Assembly (NCBI GenBank): GCA_930367215.1
Contig: OV884056.1
Span: 234,041,127 to 234,105,126, forward strand
Reading direction: 5' to 3'
Length of the DNA: 64,000 bases
From: Pollenia angustigena
Taxonomy: Eukaryota; Arthropoda; Insecta; Diptera; Polleniidae
Below, in pieces: positions 45,886 to 57,527 of this stretch. The translations under genes were made by a program, and so were the position numbers. Below the pieces are notes generated by a model that worked only from the letters and a program-made list of their open reading frames with translations, was not told the origin of the DNA and ran no database searches. Each line of letters starts with the position of its first letter. Position 1 is the first letter of the stretch.

Positions 45886-47094
45886 TTTTTAGAAAATGTA
45901 TACAATCATGTATATAATCACATAGAATCCTCTGAACATACCTCAAATTGAGTATAATGTAGAATCAGCCAACACTAACGTGTACAACCGGCCACGATTT
46001 TAGCTTAATGTTTTTATTTTCTTCCTTAAATAATTCATAAATTTTTACAATTTCTTCATTAATATGTTTAAAATAATCTTCAGTTAACTTTATAAAAGTA
46101 TTTTTATCTATTTTTAATACCTTAAAGAAATATAAATTTGTTTGTTGTGTTCTCTTCTTAATCATCTGTCAATTTTAATCATCTCAAATCAAATGTGAAC
46201 GGCTTTGATTAGCTAAATCAACATTTTTCTTAAACGCGTTTAAAAATCCAAGTGTGAACATAGTATTAAGGTTAGGAGGGTTGGCGAATAATACAAAAAA
46301 TTGTGTAAATTATGCAAATAATTAATTTCTTTACATCTTTAAAACTAGTCCGGGATCGTCGTCAGGAGATGAAAATACATAAGGATCAGCTATTTTGATT
46401 GAAGAAATTTAAAAAAGCTGCTTTTTGTTGTTGTGTTACCGATTAATATACATAGAATTTACATACAAGTACAAACCAGCAAAACCGAACGAATGATGAG
46501 GGGCGTTGCAAGCTGGAAGAAACATTATAGGAAATTTTAATTCCACTGCCATTAAAAAGATGATTTCTTATAAAAGTGGAACATACGTGATGTTATACGT
46601 AAGAGGAATAAAAAAAAGAAATAAAATAAATCACTTTGAATCACAATATTTACCATATTATTGTTAATTTTTACGAAATTTAAATAAAGACAATGCTATA
46701 GTTTATATTAACCAAAAATATTGTTGATTTCGACCAAATTATGAATCAATTTAAACCATATTATGGTCATATTTAAGCATAATATGGTTACCTACATACA
46801 AAGGCATTGTTATATCCGTACGCCCGTATGTATTGAATGTTGATAATAATAAACAAAAATTACTAAAAAGGCGAAATTATTGCTTTCCTATAAAATTGCA
46901 GATTATTTTACAGATAAATATACATATTAGATCTCAAAAAATTAACTATTTTTAAAACAACATCGGGTTTCAATTAAAATCAAAACCTCAATCGATAAAC
47001 CATTTAAATATTTAAATGATTCAAAGTTGTTACATAACTCTTCATCTGTAGAAATCAATGTTCGTTAATAAATATTAACTACTGTTCTTTAGTG
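45886..47094. other. No gene recognised
   Basis: AT-rich. At 46640-46800 there are several ACCATATTATGGT / CATAATATGGTTACC motifs like those inside the CACGCAGA miniature elements, but no TIR pair could be fixed. Confidence 0.4.
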
Positions 47095-48230
47095 TTCGGT
47101 TCGATTGAAATGTAGAAATAACAAACGCTAATAGTATTTGTCAAGTTAGTCATTAAAAAAAGTTTCTCTGTTTGTGATCTTCGAACACAAAAATTATATT
47201 GTACTTATCCAACTCAACAAAAAGATGAGAATATTTTATTGCGTTTTTTTTTCTAAGCCACAAACTTCGTTGTGTTCGGTTCAGCACAATAATGTTCGTT
47301 CGTTGTTCGTTTCAGTTGTTCTTAGCGCCCTATTGGCTGGTAATGTAAACCAAAAATGTTTTACAAAAACAAAATACATATGGGCAAATCCTGCGTGACG
47401 AACGCTAAATTCGCACGTGATTTCTGATTGAAATATACACATTTTTTGGTCTTTCAAAAAAGTAACTTCAAAGGTTGAAGTGCGTTTTCCTAATTTTTAG
47501 CGAACTTAGCATGACAAGGTATACAAAATCTAATTCCTAAAATAAAGATGACTATAAGAGAATTATCAACGCACTTATTCGCAGCCAAAAAATGTTGTAA
47601 TATTTTGACAAAAGCCGTGAACCCTTTGTGACGCACGCTACATAACGAACGCTACAGTTTTTCCAGTAGTATTTTATTATTATATTTTATTTATTTTAAC
47701 AAAACAAATTATATTTTCATGAATTGCATTTCTTAAACTAATTTCTTAACTAATGAATATCACCTTTTTTTTTAACGAAATTTATATGTTGATAAGTCTG
47801 CTGCAAGTGCTATTTTAAGCACAAAAATCACCTAAAATAATGCTAAATTCATGTATAACAGTAGGAAATTGGCAGTGGGGTAGGATTCGGTAAAAATTAT
47901 TGCATTAATGATCATTGAAATAAATATTTTTTAATATAAAAATGAAATTATACATCTAGTCTTCTATTCCATTAAAAAAAAAAAAAATTCATTTGAAAAG
48001 TTTTTGGTTGGTGGACTGTTTGTGGGATTTGCCCATATACGAAAAGCATAAAAAGCCAGCAAGAAAATTTTAGATAATCAAACATTTTACTTTTTTTGCT
48101 CGTTCCTTCATCAATGTAAAAAAGATAAACTATAAAATATTAAAATATAATGAATGTAACAGAGCCTCTACAGTTGTTCTGTTTTATAACGAAGAGCAGA
48201 ACACTATATAATGTTCGTTATTTCTTTTAA
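47095..48230 (+). repeat. Dispersed repeat R2, split by a TIR element
   Basis: 47095-47381 matches 24373-24600 and the reverse of 39695-40065. The match to the 26395-26470 part resumes after 48039 (TTTGCTCGTTCC, AGCAGAACACT). The gap is the element at 47382-48034. Confidence 0.6.
47378..48038. mobile_element. TIR element splitting R2 (47382-48034)
   Basis: Inverted ends GGGCAAATCC / GGATTTGCCC, flanked by ATAT on both sides (47378-47381, 48035-48038). 653 bp. The motif ACGAACGCTA occurs near the left end and again at 47648. Noncoding; superfamily unknown. Confidence 0.6.
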
Positions 48231-49240
48231 AAAAGTTATGAACGGTTTATTAATATACAACCAATTAAAGAAAGAGAAATAGTTTCTGGGTGTTTGAGCT
48301 GTATGCTAAATATTAATCTGTTTTTTCGAACACTGGTAGAAATTCTTAATATGTAGAAAATATAAATTTTAAGTGTATTTTCTTAAAAAGAAATGTTTTT
48401 AAAATATCAATGAACAGCAAATTTTGAAAATAATTTTTTGAAAAAATTATTATCTACGTATTTCGATTATGTTCCTTTATTATTTTTTTTATTAGCACGA
48501 ATCATCGCGTCATAAATCATTCATATTGCTCATAAAAAATAATTTTTGAGCACTTCTTTAAATCTAAATTATTAAAATATTTTATCAAAAAAGATAAATT
48601 TTTTTTTTTTTTAGCTCTATAAACAATACTTGCATTATCCTTACAAAAAAAGTTTTATGTCAATCTCACAATTTTATTTTTAATCCGTATTTGGTTGTTT
48701 GTTTCCTCCATCCATAATCAAAATCTGTTGAGACTTGTGTGAATTTCTCTTGTTCTTTATTTATCATATACAAATTTAATTTGTTACAAAAAATGTTTTC
48801 TTCTCTTAATTTATAATTTATGCCAAAAAATGCTTATAAAAATTGTATCCAAGTGGTTTGATTGTATCAGAATATGTGTGGGAGGAAGAAGCACCATGTA
48901 AGATTGGGTTTCAGGATTTTGTTTGTAAATTTATTAAATAAAAATGCTTTGCAAGGATTACAAATGTTTAAACTTGTATGCGTAAGTGTGTTTGTCTGAT
49001 TCCTTTTTAACCCTTAACAACTTACAGAAACATTATTTAAGTAAGTATATACTTTATCTATAAAATATATAAATATACATATATATATAAAATTTCACTG
49101 ATTAATGTATTATATAATGATTAAGATGAAGCACATCCGAGTTGAATAAACTCAAAAAAAATTTGTTAAATTAAAAGAAATCAAACACCCACTATAAAGA
49201 TAGTATAAGAATGAACTTTGCACTAACCCAATAGTTTTAG
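48231..49240. other. No gene recognised
   Basis: AT-rich sequence with homopolymer and (AT)n runs near 49074; nothing coding. Confidence 0.45.
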
Positions 49241-49248
49241 TATTTTAT

Positions 49249-49800
49249 ACTAATGAGGATATACTAAGTTTGTCATTCCTTGCATGCGTTTTTAATATTC
49301 ATTTAGGACCACATTAACTACATTTATTCTGGATCCGTAAGTAATTCTAAGTCGTTTGAGCAATGTCCTTCTGTTCGTCCGTCTGTTGAAAACACGCTCA
49401 CTTTCGAAAAAGTCAAAAGAAAAGAATCATGTTTGAAATCCAGCAAAATCGATTCAGCAGGATAAGAGTTATGAATCCAAATGTGGAACCACCACCTTTA
49501 AAAATTTATAATTTTCAGGGTTAAAAAAAACTGCAGTCGAAACCAAAAATTTTTCGCTTTTTAACTTTTCGCTTTTTGAGTTGGTTTCACAGCGACTGTT
49601 TATATTAAATGAATCAGAAGTTAAATCAACAGTTTTTTCTGGCCAACGACAATTATAGAAGTGGAAGAAATGGCAGTTTTAGTACTTTGACTGCAGTTTT
49701 TTAACGCTTATAATTTTGTTACAAAAACTAACATTAATAATGGCATAATGCACGGGTTAATAGAAGATTTTGCACAAATTCGTTTTTTTTCTATTTATTT
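49249..49800 (+). mobile_element. HINE-A-like fragment with nested hAT miniature element
   Basis: GGATATACTAAGTTTGTCATT, TTCTAAGTCG...GTCCGTCTGTTG, AACACGCTCACTTTCGAA and GTGGAACCACCACC follow the order of 2040-2350. It is interrupted at 49516-49709 and fades after 49800. Confidence 0.65.
49508..49717. mobile_element. Small hAT-type miniature element N2, copy B (49516-49709)
   Basis: 194 bp, ends CAGGGTTAAAAAAAACTGCAG and (reverse) AAGCGTTAAAAAACTGCAG, with perfect 8-bp duplication ATAATTTT (49508-49515, 49710-49717). The uninterrupted sequence in the HINE at 2342-2350 has one such site. Same family as 31958-32081. Confidence 0.8.
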
Positions 49801-49835
49801 ATTAAGTTTGCAATTTCGGATACAACAAGATATAA

Positions 49836-50102
49836 TCGTGGTTATTCCAAAATACGCGTCGAAGAAGTGAACATTTACATGATAACAAAAACAAAACAAA
49901 ACCAAATTGACAAAAATTGTTTTTATTTATCATACAAAATTTACAGCTTTTAAAAGAGAAAGAAACGCGTTATAACTCTCGCGTTAATTTTATTTTAGAA
50001 TTGTATAGATAACAAAAACAATTTTCGTCACTTTGGTTTGGTTTTGTTTTTGTTTTCATGCAAATGTTCACATCTTCGACGCGTATTTTGGAATAACTAC
50101 GA
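49836..50102. mobile_element. Foldback miniature element, arms about 95 bp
   Basis: GTTATTCCAAAATACGCGTC continuing GAAGAAGTGAACATTTACATG is mirrored almost base for base at the right end (CATGCAAATGTTCACATCTTC, GACGCGTATTTTGGAATAAC). Matching extends into AACAAAAACAAAAC. The 267 bp can form one long hairpin. No target duplication was fixed. Confidence 0.75.
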
Positions 50103-50311
50103 ATATCTTTTAATTTACATTATCAATAAAAATTTCATAGGTTTAAACATTATGTTGATAAAAAAAGTATAATAATATGAAATTAAATAATTTAAGATAG
50201 CGGGAAAAAAAGAAACATATGAAAAGAAACATTAAAAAATATAGATGAAAGAGAAACATAAAAAAATACTGAGATATTCATATAAGTTACTACTGTTTTT
50301 GCAGCAGCAGA

Positions 50312-50580
50312 TTAAGTTTGGTAAAAATGTTGAAGTAAATATTTGAATTTACTTGGGTTACGAAAGTTTTGGGGAAGTTGGTTCCAGAGACGGATAGTTA
50401 ATATAAAAAAGTGTCTCTCAGATGCCGTGTCCCGATGTCGAATTTGCATGATACCATTTCCCCTTGCAGACCTCATAAATATTAAGCGATCATGAAGATA
50501 TATCGGTTCTTTCGATGTAACAATTTTATTAAGTAGTTCATAAAGGTGACATTAAAAATACGATTGGAGTATTAAGCAAT
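50312..50580 (-). pseudogene. Non-LTR retrotransposon ORF2 C-terminal remnant
   Basis: The minus-strand frame reads ELLNKIVTSKEPIYLHDRL, then RSARGNGIMQIRHRDTASER, HFFILTIRLWNQLPQNFRN, and ends KFKYLLQHFYQT before a stop at 50312-50314. The RLWNQLP..FR block followed by a short FK..L..H tail is typical of the C terminus of jockey/CR1-like LINE reverse transcriptase ORFs. The reverse transcriptase core is absent, consistent with 5' truncation. The family is not resolved. Confidence 0.6.
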
Positions 50581-50763
50581 ATGTGATCAATTGAACGTTG
50601 TGTTTAGTTTACCAGTGTCTTTTGAGTTACAGTCGCAGAAGATTTCTGATGAATACATCAAAGCTGGTAGTAGGTATGTTTTCGCCAGGAGTAGTCTTAC
50701 TTTTAGTGGTGTGCAATACTGTGTAGTTCATAAACACCTTAACTAGAAATAATACCATACGAT

Positions 50764-51135
50764 CCCTGCAAATAAGAGGACCAGTCCAAACACGCGTGTA
50801 AAGAGTAGACCACAAGGGACCAAGACTAGTCCAAAGATAACCCAAACGTATGAAAAACATGGTCTATTTAACATTACGATGTCCTATGGCAGGACCATAT
50901 AACCCACCTTTGGACTACGAAGCATTAGTTTTAGAACTACTCCATGGTATACAAAAGAGGATTAGTTTTGAAGTCGTTTAAAAACGAAAGCATTTCGTTA
51001 AAAAACGAAGACATGTCGTCTCACTACAAACACTTTTAAACAATGACAAGGTCCATGCTTGCATTACATCGGACCAGTCCATGGAGTAGTCCATTTTATC
51101 AAAATGGATCAGGTGGTCCAATTTTATTTGCAGGG
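50764..51135. mobile_element. Candidate TIR element (CCCTGCAAATAA ends)
   Basis: CCCTGCAAATAAGAGGACCAG at the left and the reverse complement of the right end, CCCTGCAAATAAAATTGGACC, form imperfect TIRs. The interior has repeated GGACCAGTCC and GTAGTCC motifs in both orientations. No target duplication was found; 372 bp. Confidence 0.55.
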
Positions 51136-52002
51136 ATTTCGTTAAGAAAACTGTTTGGAACGCCTAAAGCCGCAACGAGTAATGCTTTTGTAGCAGAATT
51201 AGGTATACGTAGTTTCATAAGGCTTAAAATCACAGTAGAAAATTTCGTGAAGATCGGCATATAACTTACCATAGGCCCATTATATATACGCCTGTAACCG
51301 TATCAGATAAAGATATTGTTGAGAAATTTGGTTCAATTAAACTTCATGTGGCCAGAAATCATACGCAATTAAGAATAACCGGTCCAATTTTTAAATAATT
51401 TAATTAAGCCCGATATTAAGAAGCCTCCTGAACCACCTTAAAACTATAAAACGCTATTACAAATTCCACTTATATATCGAAATTTGTTCTACACTCTACA
51501 GAATTTTGTGATGATCGGTCCATAATTTATCATGGTCCAATATAAATTCCCCTCTCGAGCATAATTTTAGTTCGACGTAAACTGTTACCAGTGTTGCCAA
51601 TTTAGCCATTTAGTGGCTAGATTTAGCCATTTTTCACCCTGTTTAGCCATTAAAAAATGAATTTAGCCATTAGCCATTTTTCGACTTGTTTAGCCATAAA
51701 ATTTTTTTGCCGTTTTTCTTTTAAAAGAATAATTTTTATTTTATTATAAAAATTATAAAAGTAAAATAAACATTTTGAACAATTAAAACTCCTTAAATTT
51801 AAAACACAACTTTTAAAAATGTTGAAAATCGCTATAAACTATGACGCTGAAACATCTTTCAAAATAAAGGAACAGTATTCCACTATTAAATTTATAAAAT
51901 GGATTCACACAAACATCGCTTTTTCTTTCTGGTTGCAAGTATTTCAATAAAGGGATGAAGGCGGTAACAATTGTTTAAGAAATTTCAGAATTGACTATAA
52001 GG

Positions 52003-52095
52003 TTTCTCTCACTTCCATGGTGTAATGCTGAAGTAGAGAGGGTGCTTAGCCAAGTAAACATCGATAAAAGTAATTTGAGAAATAGGTTACATTAA
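52003..52095 (+). pseudogene. hAT transposase C-terminal dimerisation fragment
   Basis: Reads FLSLPWCNAEVERVLSQVNI and DKSNLRNRLH, then a stop. The P-x-x-NA-x-VER-x-x-S motif is the core of the hAT dimerisation domain. The rest of the transposase is absent or unreadable. Confidence 0.75.
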
Positions 52096-52152
52096 GCAAC
52101 CGTTAACTCGATTTTATCAATTAGGTAAATATTTTTACCATAACAATATAAT

Positions 52153-52428
52153 ATTTATACCACCACCACAACAGTGGAGATCGTACTATGCGTTTGTGCT
52201 GATATCTGTAACATCCTAAAATATTGGTCGTTAGCCCACCTTTACGTAAACCGATTGGCTTGGAATTTCTTTCTGAGTCGAATTAACGATGTTTGTCCGG
52301 CTGGCTGGCTGTCCATGTAAACCTTGTGCGCAAAGTACAGGTCGCAATTTAGAGATTATTTGATAAAATTTGGTACAAATTGTAGGGCATCATAAAGTCT
52401 GGTTTAACCGACTATACTTTCTTACTTG
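52153..52428 (+). mobile_element. HINE-like family B, copy B3
   Basis: ATACCACCACCACAACAGTGG start, (GGCT)n core, GTACAGGTCGCAATTTAGAG, 3' hairpin and TTACTTG end. Shorter than B1/B2. Nested in the hAT relic. Confidence 0.7.
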
Positions 52429-52849
52429 TTTTTGATTGTAGATCTGGACTCAAAAGGTTGGGTAAATGTTGTCGTAATAATGATTTACCTTCAAATTATT
52501 TAAGACTTATGATTATTTGAAACTAATGAGTGATTCCTATGAGATGAACAATAACGACATCGAATTTTTCGATGATTTAATTCTTTAATATTAATTTATT
52601 TTAATATTAATTTACTTATTAAACAAATTAATCTTAACTCACAATTTCATCATAAACATTTTTAAATAGTTTAATTATTTTTTGTTATTGAATTTTTATG
52701 TGATTTTATTAAAAAAAAGCTTTTAGCCATTTTTTTAGCCCATTTTTAGCCATTTTTTAGCCATTTTTGGTCACCAAGTTTTGGCAACACTGACTGTTAC
52801 GGAACTTTATAGTTAACTCAAATTTGGGCAAATTGAGTTTTATATGACT

Positions 52850-53427
52850 ACAAATAATAACTTTTTGTGTCGATCTAACGATGTCCGCCCGGCTGGCTGG
52901 CTGTCCATGTAAGGCTTGTGCGCAAAGTACAATTTGCACACGTTTGGAGATAATTTGATGAAATTTTGTACAAAGGCTCTTATTAGCATAAGGACCATTC
53001 CTATTGAATATCGGTTTATAATTTCTCATTGCCCCCCCTACAAGCTTTTTTCCAGAATAGGGCCTAAGTAAACCATTTCAATATATTGGTTTTTAGATTA
53101 AAGTTGGTCCAAACATTTTTTATTGCAATCAAAATCATTTTACTAAATTTTATTGGAATCAGTCCATATTTGACCACAACAGCCATACAAATACCACATA
53201 ATAACTGGCGAAAATAAATCGCATAGAGATTAAGATATCTAAATAAGATTCGGCAGACAGAAATCAAACAGAAAGAACTTTTTTATGAATCTACAACTAC
53301 ATAACTTTGTTTTGAAGGGACCATAATTGACCATGGTTCCCAAAGAGGGTACACTTGCTAAAATTTGTTGTTATATACTGTGGTGTAGGGTATCATGTGG
53401 TTGCGCTTTACCTACTATACTTGTTTA
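52850..53427 (+). repeat. HINE-B-like fragment with A-like interior
   Basis: GATGTCCGCCCGGCTGGCTGG and TTGTGCGCAAAGTACAAT at the left; at the right GGTGTAGGGTATCATGTGG and CTACTATACTTG. The middle has diverged units resembling HINE-A. It directly follows the hAT relic. Confidence 0.55.
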
Positions 53428-54821
53428 TTTTTCAAAATCAATTTACGCAAATTCTTAGTGTTGTTCTAACGATTAACGATTCATGATGTCTTGCCAAACC
53501 TTACTAAATATAAATGACAACTCAGTTTGACATTCTCAGCTGTCAAGCCATGGTTATCGAAATCGAAAGTTCTCATGCAGCTAAGAAAAAATAAACACCC
53601 GATTCTGATACATTTATAACAAAGTAAGATACTACTGCCTTTTTTTCTTTTTTGTTAAAGTGTATTCGTAGAGAAAATGACTGTATACTGTTTTCTTGCA
53701 AAACGTCAAAATTTGTAAATTTTAAGTTGCACCCCTTTAGAGGAACCGTATTATTATTTTCACAGTGTATTTAAAAATTATATAAGTCTTTAAATTAACC
53801 AAAAAGATTTCACTAGGTCAACTTTAACACGTATGAATTTTAAATAAAATAATACTTCTTATCCACCACAGGATATGCAGAAGAAAATCATTGTTGAAAT
53901 ATCCTTGATATTAAAATAACATTTTTTAAAGACTATATTTTCTTTATAATATTATCCATGAGGCAGAATAAATCTACAAAATTATATTCATATTATTCAC
54001 ATTCTAATATGCTCGACCATCGTCGTCCAACAGAGGCAGCAGAAGCGTAGTACCAGCAAAATGTTATAACAAACGTTCAAAGGTTAAAAGAAGATTTAAA
54101 AGATGTAGTACATTAAACAAAAACACTTACATGGGCACAAATGCACACAGACACATACACACTTTATTACAAACATACATATTTAAATTTATGTATATGT
54201 AGTAAAGGTATTATACACTCCTTCTACATGTTGGTCATAATACTTTGGACAAGAACTAAGTAACTAAAAGGAAAACACCAACAATAAGAAAAGTATATAA
54301 GGATTTTTTTTTGGGTACTTTGCTTTAGAAGAACAAGTGGTTGGTAAAGTTTAACCTTTTTTTGTTTGTTATAATTTAGTTGTGTTTTTTTTGTTTTTAT
54401 TTAGTTTAGTTCAACTCTTTTTTTTTTTTTTTTTTTTTTTTTTGATATGTTAAATAATGCTTCTAAGCTGCTTATGATAATGCAAACGGTGTTTTAAAAC
54501 TTATAAAGGAAACCGGATAAACTAAAATAAAACACAGTGGCAAAGTAAAAAGCACCGGGGTATTAAAATAATATAAAAAAAACGTCGGTAAAGAAAACAA
54601 CACAAAATATAATCTAAAAACTTAAAGTGTATATAAAGGGTGTCCCAGAATTAGCACAAGATTTGAGTTTTTCGACATTTGTGCAACCGAAAAAAAACGA
54701 AAAAAATTTAAATCTTGAAAAAAAAAACGATTGAAACATGTTATTTTCCATAAAATCGCTTTAAAATATTTTTCCATAGTTGTTTGTGGTATCATAAGTT
54801 GGCGGCACTAATATGTATGTA
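53428..54821. other. No gene recognised
   Basis: AT-rich. A T-tract of more than 20 bases lies at about 54417-54442. At 54638 GGGTGTCCCAGAATTAGCAC resembles a mariner-type terminus, but no partner end was found. Confidence 0.4.
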
Positions 54822-55683
54822 TAAGTACAAGGTGGGGTGTCACAAAGCCATAGGACATAAAGCCATAAGTCTCAATCCAAACGGACATAAAGCCATAATT
54901 TTGATATGGCCTTAAGTCTCATATCAATTTTAGTGGAATAGGACATAAAGCCATTATGGTGTTATGTCCCATTTGATGTGTTGCGTTACAAATGCTTATA
55001 TGGTATAACAAAGACCTGCATCGCTAACTAAAGCTTCGCTGTATAGCCGGCCTTCGGCCGGGCGCAAGGATTTTCTCCTCCATGGTATAACAAACACCGG
55101 CTTCGCTTACTAAGCTTCTCTGTATAGCCGGCCTTTTGGCGGACGCAAGAATTTTCTCCTTTATGGTATAACAAGTACCGATTTCGCTAAGTTAAGCTTC
55201 TAAAATCTGTCTTGTTTCCGAACGAAGGCCGTTTACGCAGAGAAGCTTTAGTTAGCGAAGCCGGTGTTTGTTATACCATAGAGGAGAAAATCATTGCGTC
55301 CGGCCAAAGGCCGGCTATGCAGAGAAGCACTTGTTAGCGTAGCTTTTTCGGGTTTTTTCCATATATGAACGACGTCTCCAAATTTAGGGGCTTAGTTCAT
55401 TTTGGGTTTGGGGAGTTAATTCATTGGGGACTTAGTTCATACCGCCATTTTTGACATAAAACAGGGCGACATGAAACAACAAAGCATTTTCTACATGAAA
55501 TAGGGTGAAATACAATCATTATCAAAAATATGGCTTTATGTCTAATTTTATGGAAAAAATTTATGGCGTTAAGTCCCATTATATTGAGACTTAATGGCAT
55601 ATGCCCTTATGTCTCAATGGAATGGGACTTGACGCCATATGTCTTTATGTCCTATGGCTTTGTGACACCCCACCTAAGTACAA
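54822..55683. mobile_element. Foldback/MULE-like element FB1 (54831-55674)
   Basis: 844 bp with perfect terminal repeats for 32 bp beginning GGTGGGGTGTCACAAAGCC, and a perfect 9-bp duplication TAAGTACAA at 54822-54830 and 55675-55683. Subterminal zones on both sides repeat GGACATAAAGCCATA / ATGGGACTTAA in both orientations. Near the right side GGGGACTTAGTTCAT recurs. The centre (55001-55345) is a GC-rich cassette shared with FB2. The 9-bp target and subrepeated arms fit foldback/Mutator-type elements. No coding sequence. Confidence 0.85.
55001..55345. repeat. GC-rich 82-bp unit cassette in FB1
   Basis: Two complete units and one partial unit (each TGGTATAACAA...GGCTTCGCTAACTAAAGC...GCCGGCC..GGCCGG.CGCAAG.ATTTTCTCCT) start at 55001, 55083 and 55164. 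A centre (TCTTGTTTCCGAACGAAGG) is followed by inverted units through 55345. GC content is far above the surroundings. The cassette lies in inverted orientation relative to that in FB2. Confidence 0.85.
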
Positions 55684-56014
55684 TATTTAATTGAATTTAG
55701 TTAAAAGTAAATCCAAATGTATTATTTTGTTTTAAGTCTTGTACTTATTTGTAGTCAAAGCCTTAATATACATATTCAAATAAATTTTTGTTTATAACTA
55801 ATGTTTTCTCTTCTGTTTTAATGACAATAATGCGTAGGGATTTTGTAGGGGAAATTTTTTCAACGTGTAGGGAAAATCGAATTTTTTTTAGCATGTGTAG
55901 GTATTTTTTTGGAAAAATCCACTGGCAACACTGATTCTAAGTCAAATTACATCTTATAAAGTTCTTATACTTTAATAGTCTTATTCCTTCAATATTTTCC
56001 AGGAATATTTTCTA

Positions 56015-56485
56015 CACAGAAAAAATGAAAAATTGTCTCTTATCGCCAAATTTATACCAAATTCATAGAATCAAGCAACCTACTTGTTGATTTTGCACCT
56101 TTTGCCAAAATGATTATATTGATTACTAAAATTTGTAAAAATTTAATAATTTCAATATTTTTTTTTCAATAAATATTATTTTTAATTTTAATTAAAAAAA
56201 TTATCAAAAAACTTTCAACCAATATGTTGATTGATTTTGACAATTTCCAACAACAAGTTCACGAGTTTAAATTTAAATAATTAAACGAAATAATTTTTTG
56301 TTATTTAATTATTATTTGAATTCAAAATTTATTTCAAAACAACTAAAATGTTAATTAAATCAATATTATATTTTTAATTTTCTTTAAACAAAAAAATAAT
56401 TGGTTCAATTATCACATTAATTAAATTTAAATACTTTTTAAATAATTTTTTAATTGATAAAAACCTACTAATAATTTTTTCTGTG
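56015..56485. mobile_element. Miniature TIR element, TA-flanked (CACAGAAAAAAT)
   Basis: CACAGAAAAAATG and (reverse) CACAGAAAAAATT ends with TA at 56013-56014 and 56486-56487. The 471-bp interior is AT-rich; the segment GATTTTGCACCTTTTGCCAA also occurs at 30215-30240, with similarity continuing for about 200 bp. Confidence 0.65.
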
Positions 56486-56570
56486 TAGCACTATAAGAAT
56501 TTTTGTTTGTATATTTCTGTTCTCAATGTTACTCACCATGAGAAATAAATTGCCAGATTCTATTTGTTTA

Positions 56571-57066
56571 TACAGTCAAATTCCGATAATTCGTACCCCG
56601 ATAAATCGTAATTCCCGATAATTCGTAATAAACTGTCGGTCCCTTGAAAAAATCTCGTTAATTCGTAAAATTTCCATACATTTTGGTCCCCTCGCTAATT
56701 CGTAATTTTTTTTTCAAATAAAATCTTCTTTACCTCTTATAAATCGTAATTGTTTGCTAACTACCACTTATAATTCGTAATAAAAAAAACAAAAACACTA
56801 TTTATTTTTGCGTGGGTTTTTGCTTGTGTGTGGATTTATTTTCTTAAGATCAGTTTGTTACATAAATAATTTTTATATATTTTATTTTTAACAATTGTTT
56901 TTATGTTTTTTTGTATCGTTTTTGTTAATAATTAGAAAAACCCCGTTTATTCGAATTTATTTTATGTTAACCCCGTTAAATCGAAACCCCGCTAAATCGA
57001 AAACCCCCATAATTCGTAAGAAATGGCCGGTCCCTTGCGATTACGAATTATCGGGATTCTACTGTA
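56571..57066. mobile_element. pogo/Tigger-like miniature element (56573-57064)
   Basis: TIRs CAGTCAAATTCCGATAATTC and (reverse) CAGTAGAATCCCGATAATTC, with TA on both sides (56571-56572, 57065-57066). The CAGT start and TA target fit the pogo/Tigger group. The interior repeats GATAATTCGTAA, AATCGTAA and AAATCGAA variants roughly a dozen times, clustered at both ends. Noncoding; it sits in the tail region of the Helitron relic. Confidence 0.8.
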
Positions 57067-57143
57067 TTATTACAAGCAAACCCCTGTGGACTTCGTAGTG
57101 CAACAAAGAAAATAAGAAATCAATTCGAATTCATTTAAATCAG

Positions 57144-57527
57144 TTATTGTAATGCTCTGTGGTACACAACATTTCTTGTTTTTCCATTTTCGGTGTAAAT
57201 ATACAAAACCGATGGTTTGCCAACGCGCGAACAAGCTTCATACAACTGTCCATGTGAGAAAACTGGATACTCTAAATTCACTCCACAATTGGCCTAATGA
57301 TTGGCCTTGCGCCTTATTTATAGTAACCGCAACCCAAGCCGAACAGGATACTGAAGTCGTTTGAATTCAAATGGCATATCAGACGGAATCATTGGGATGC
57401 GTGGAATGAATACATCTTCGCCTTTGAATTTTCCGGGTTAGTTGCATCTTTAATTACATAAGCCATCAACCTTTTAATAGCAAGTCTTGTGCTATTTTAC
57501 AAACGGGGTTGATTGATATTGCGAAGC
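57144..57527 (-). pseudogene. Helitron helicase, C-terminal end
   Basis: Minus-strand pieces in order: IIMLRNINQPRL, a stop, NSTRLAIKRLMAYVIKDA; GEDVFIPRIPMIPSDMPFEF then KRLQYPVRL; AVTINKAQGQSLG (motif VI region); GQLYEACSRVGKPSVLYIYT and a C terminus NVVYHRALQ with stop TAA at 57144-57146. Two or three frameshifts separate these. It continues the helicase part at 59433-60190 once the nested insertion is ignored. Confidence 0.88.

Larger units (their letters stand above)
51581..52800 (+). mobile_element. hAT relic N5, copy 1 (51589-52792), with nested HINE
   Basis: TIRs CAGTGTTGCCAA at both ends and a perfect 8-bp duplication ACTGTTAC (51581-51588, 52793-52800). Subterminal regions hold many TTTAGCCATT repeats. 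The 1204 bp keep only the C-terminal end of the transposase and a nested HINE-B (52153-52428). The copy at 62631-63755 carries the HINE at the same place. Confidence 0.88.

Noticed and set aside
54417..54442. Poly-T tract as a LINE or SINE tail
   Set aside because: No retroposon sequence or target duplication was found next to it.
54638..54660. GGGTGTCCCAGAATTAGCAC as the left end of a mariner element
   Set aside because: No inverted partner end was found within several kilobases.
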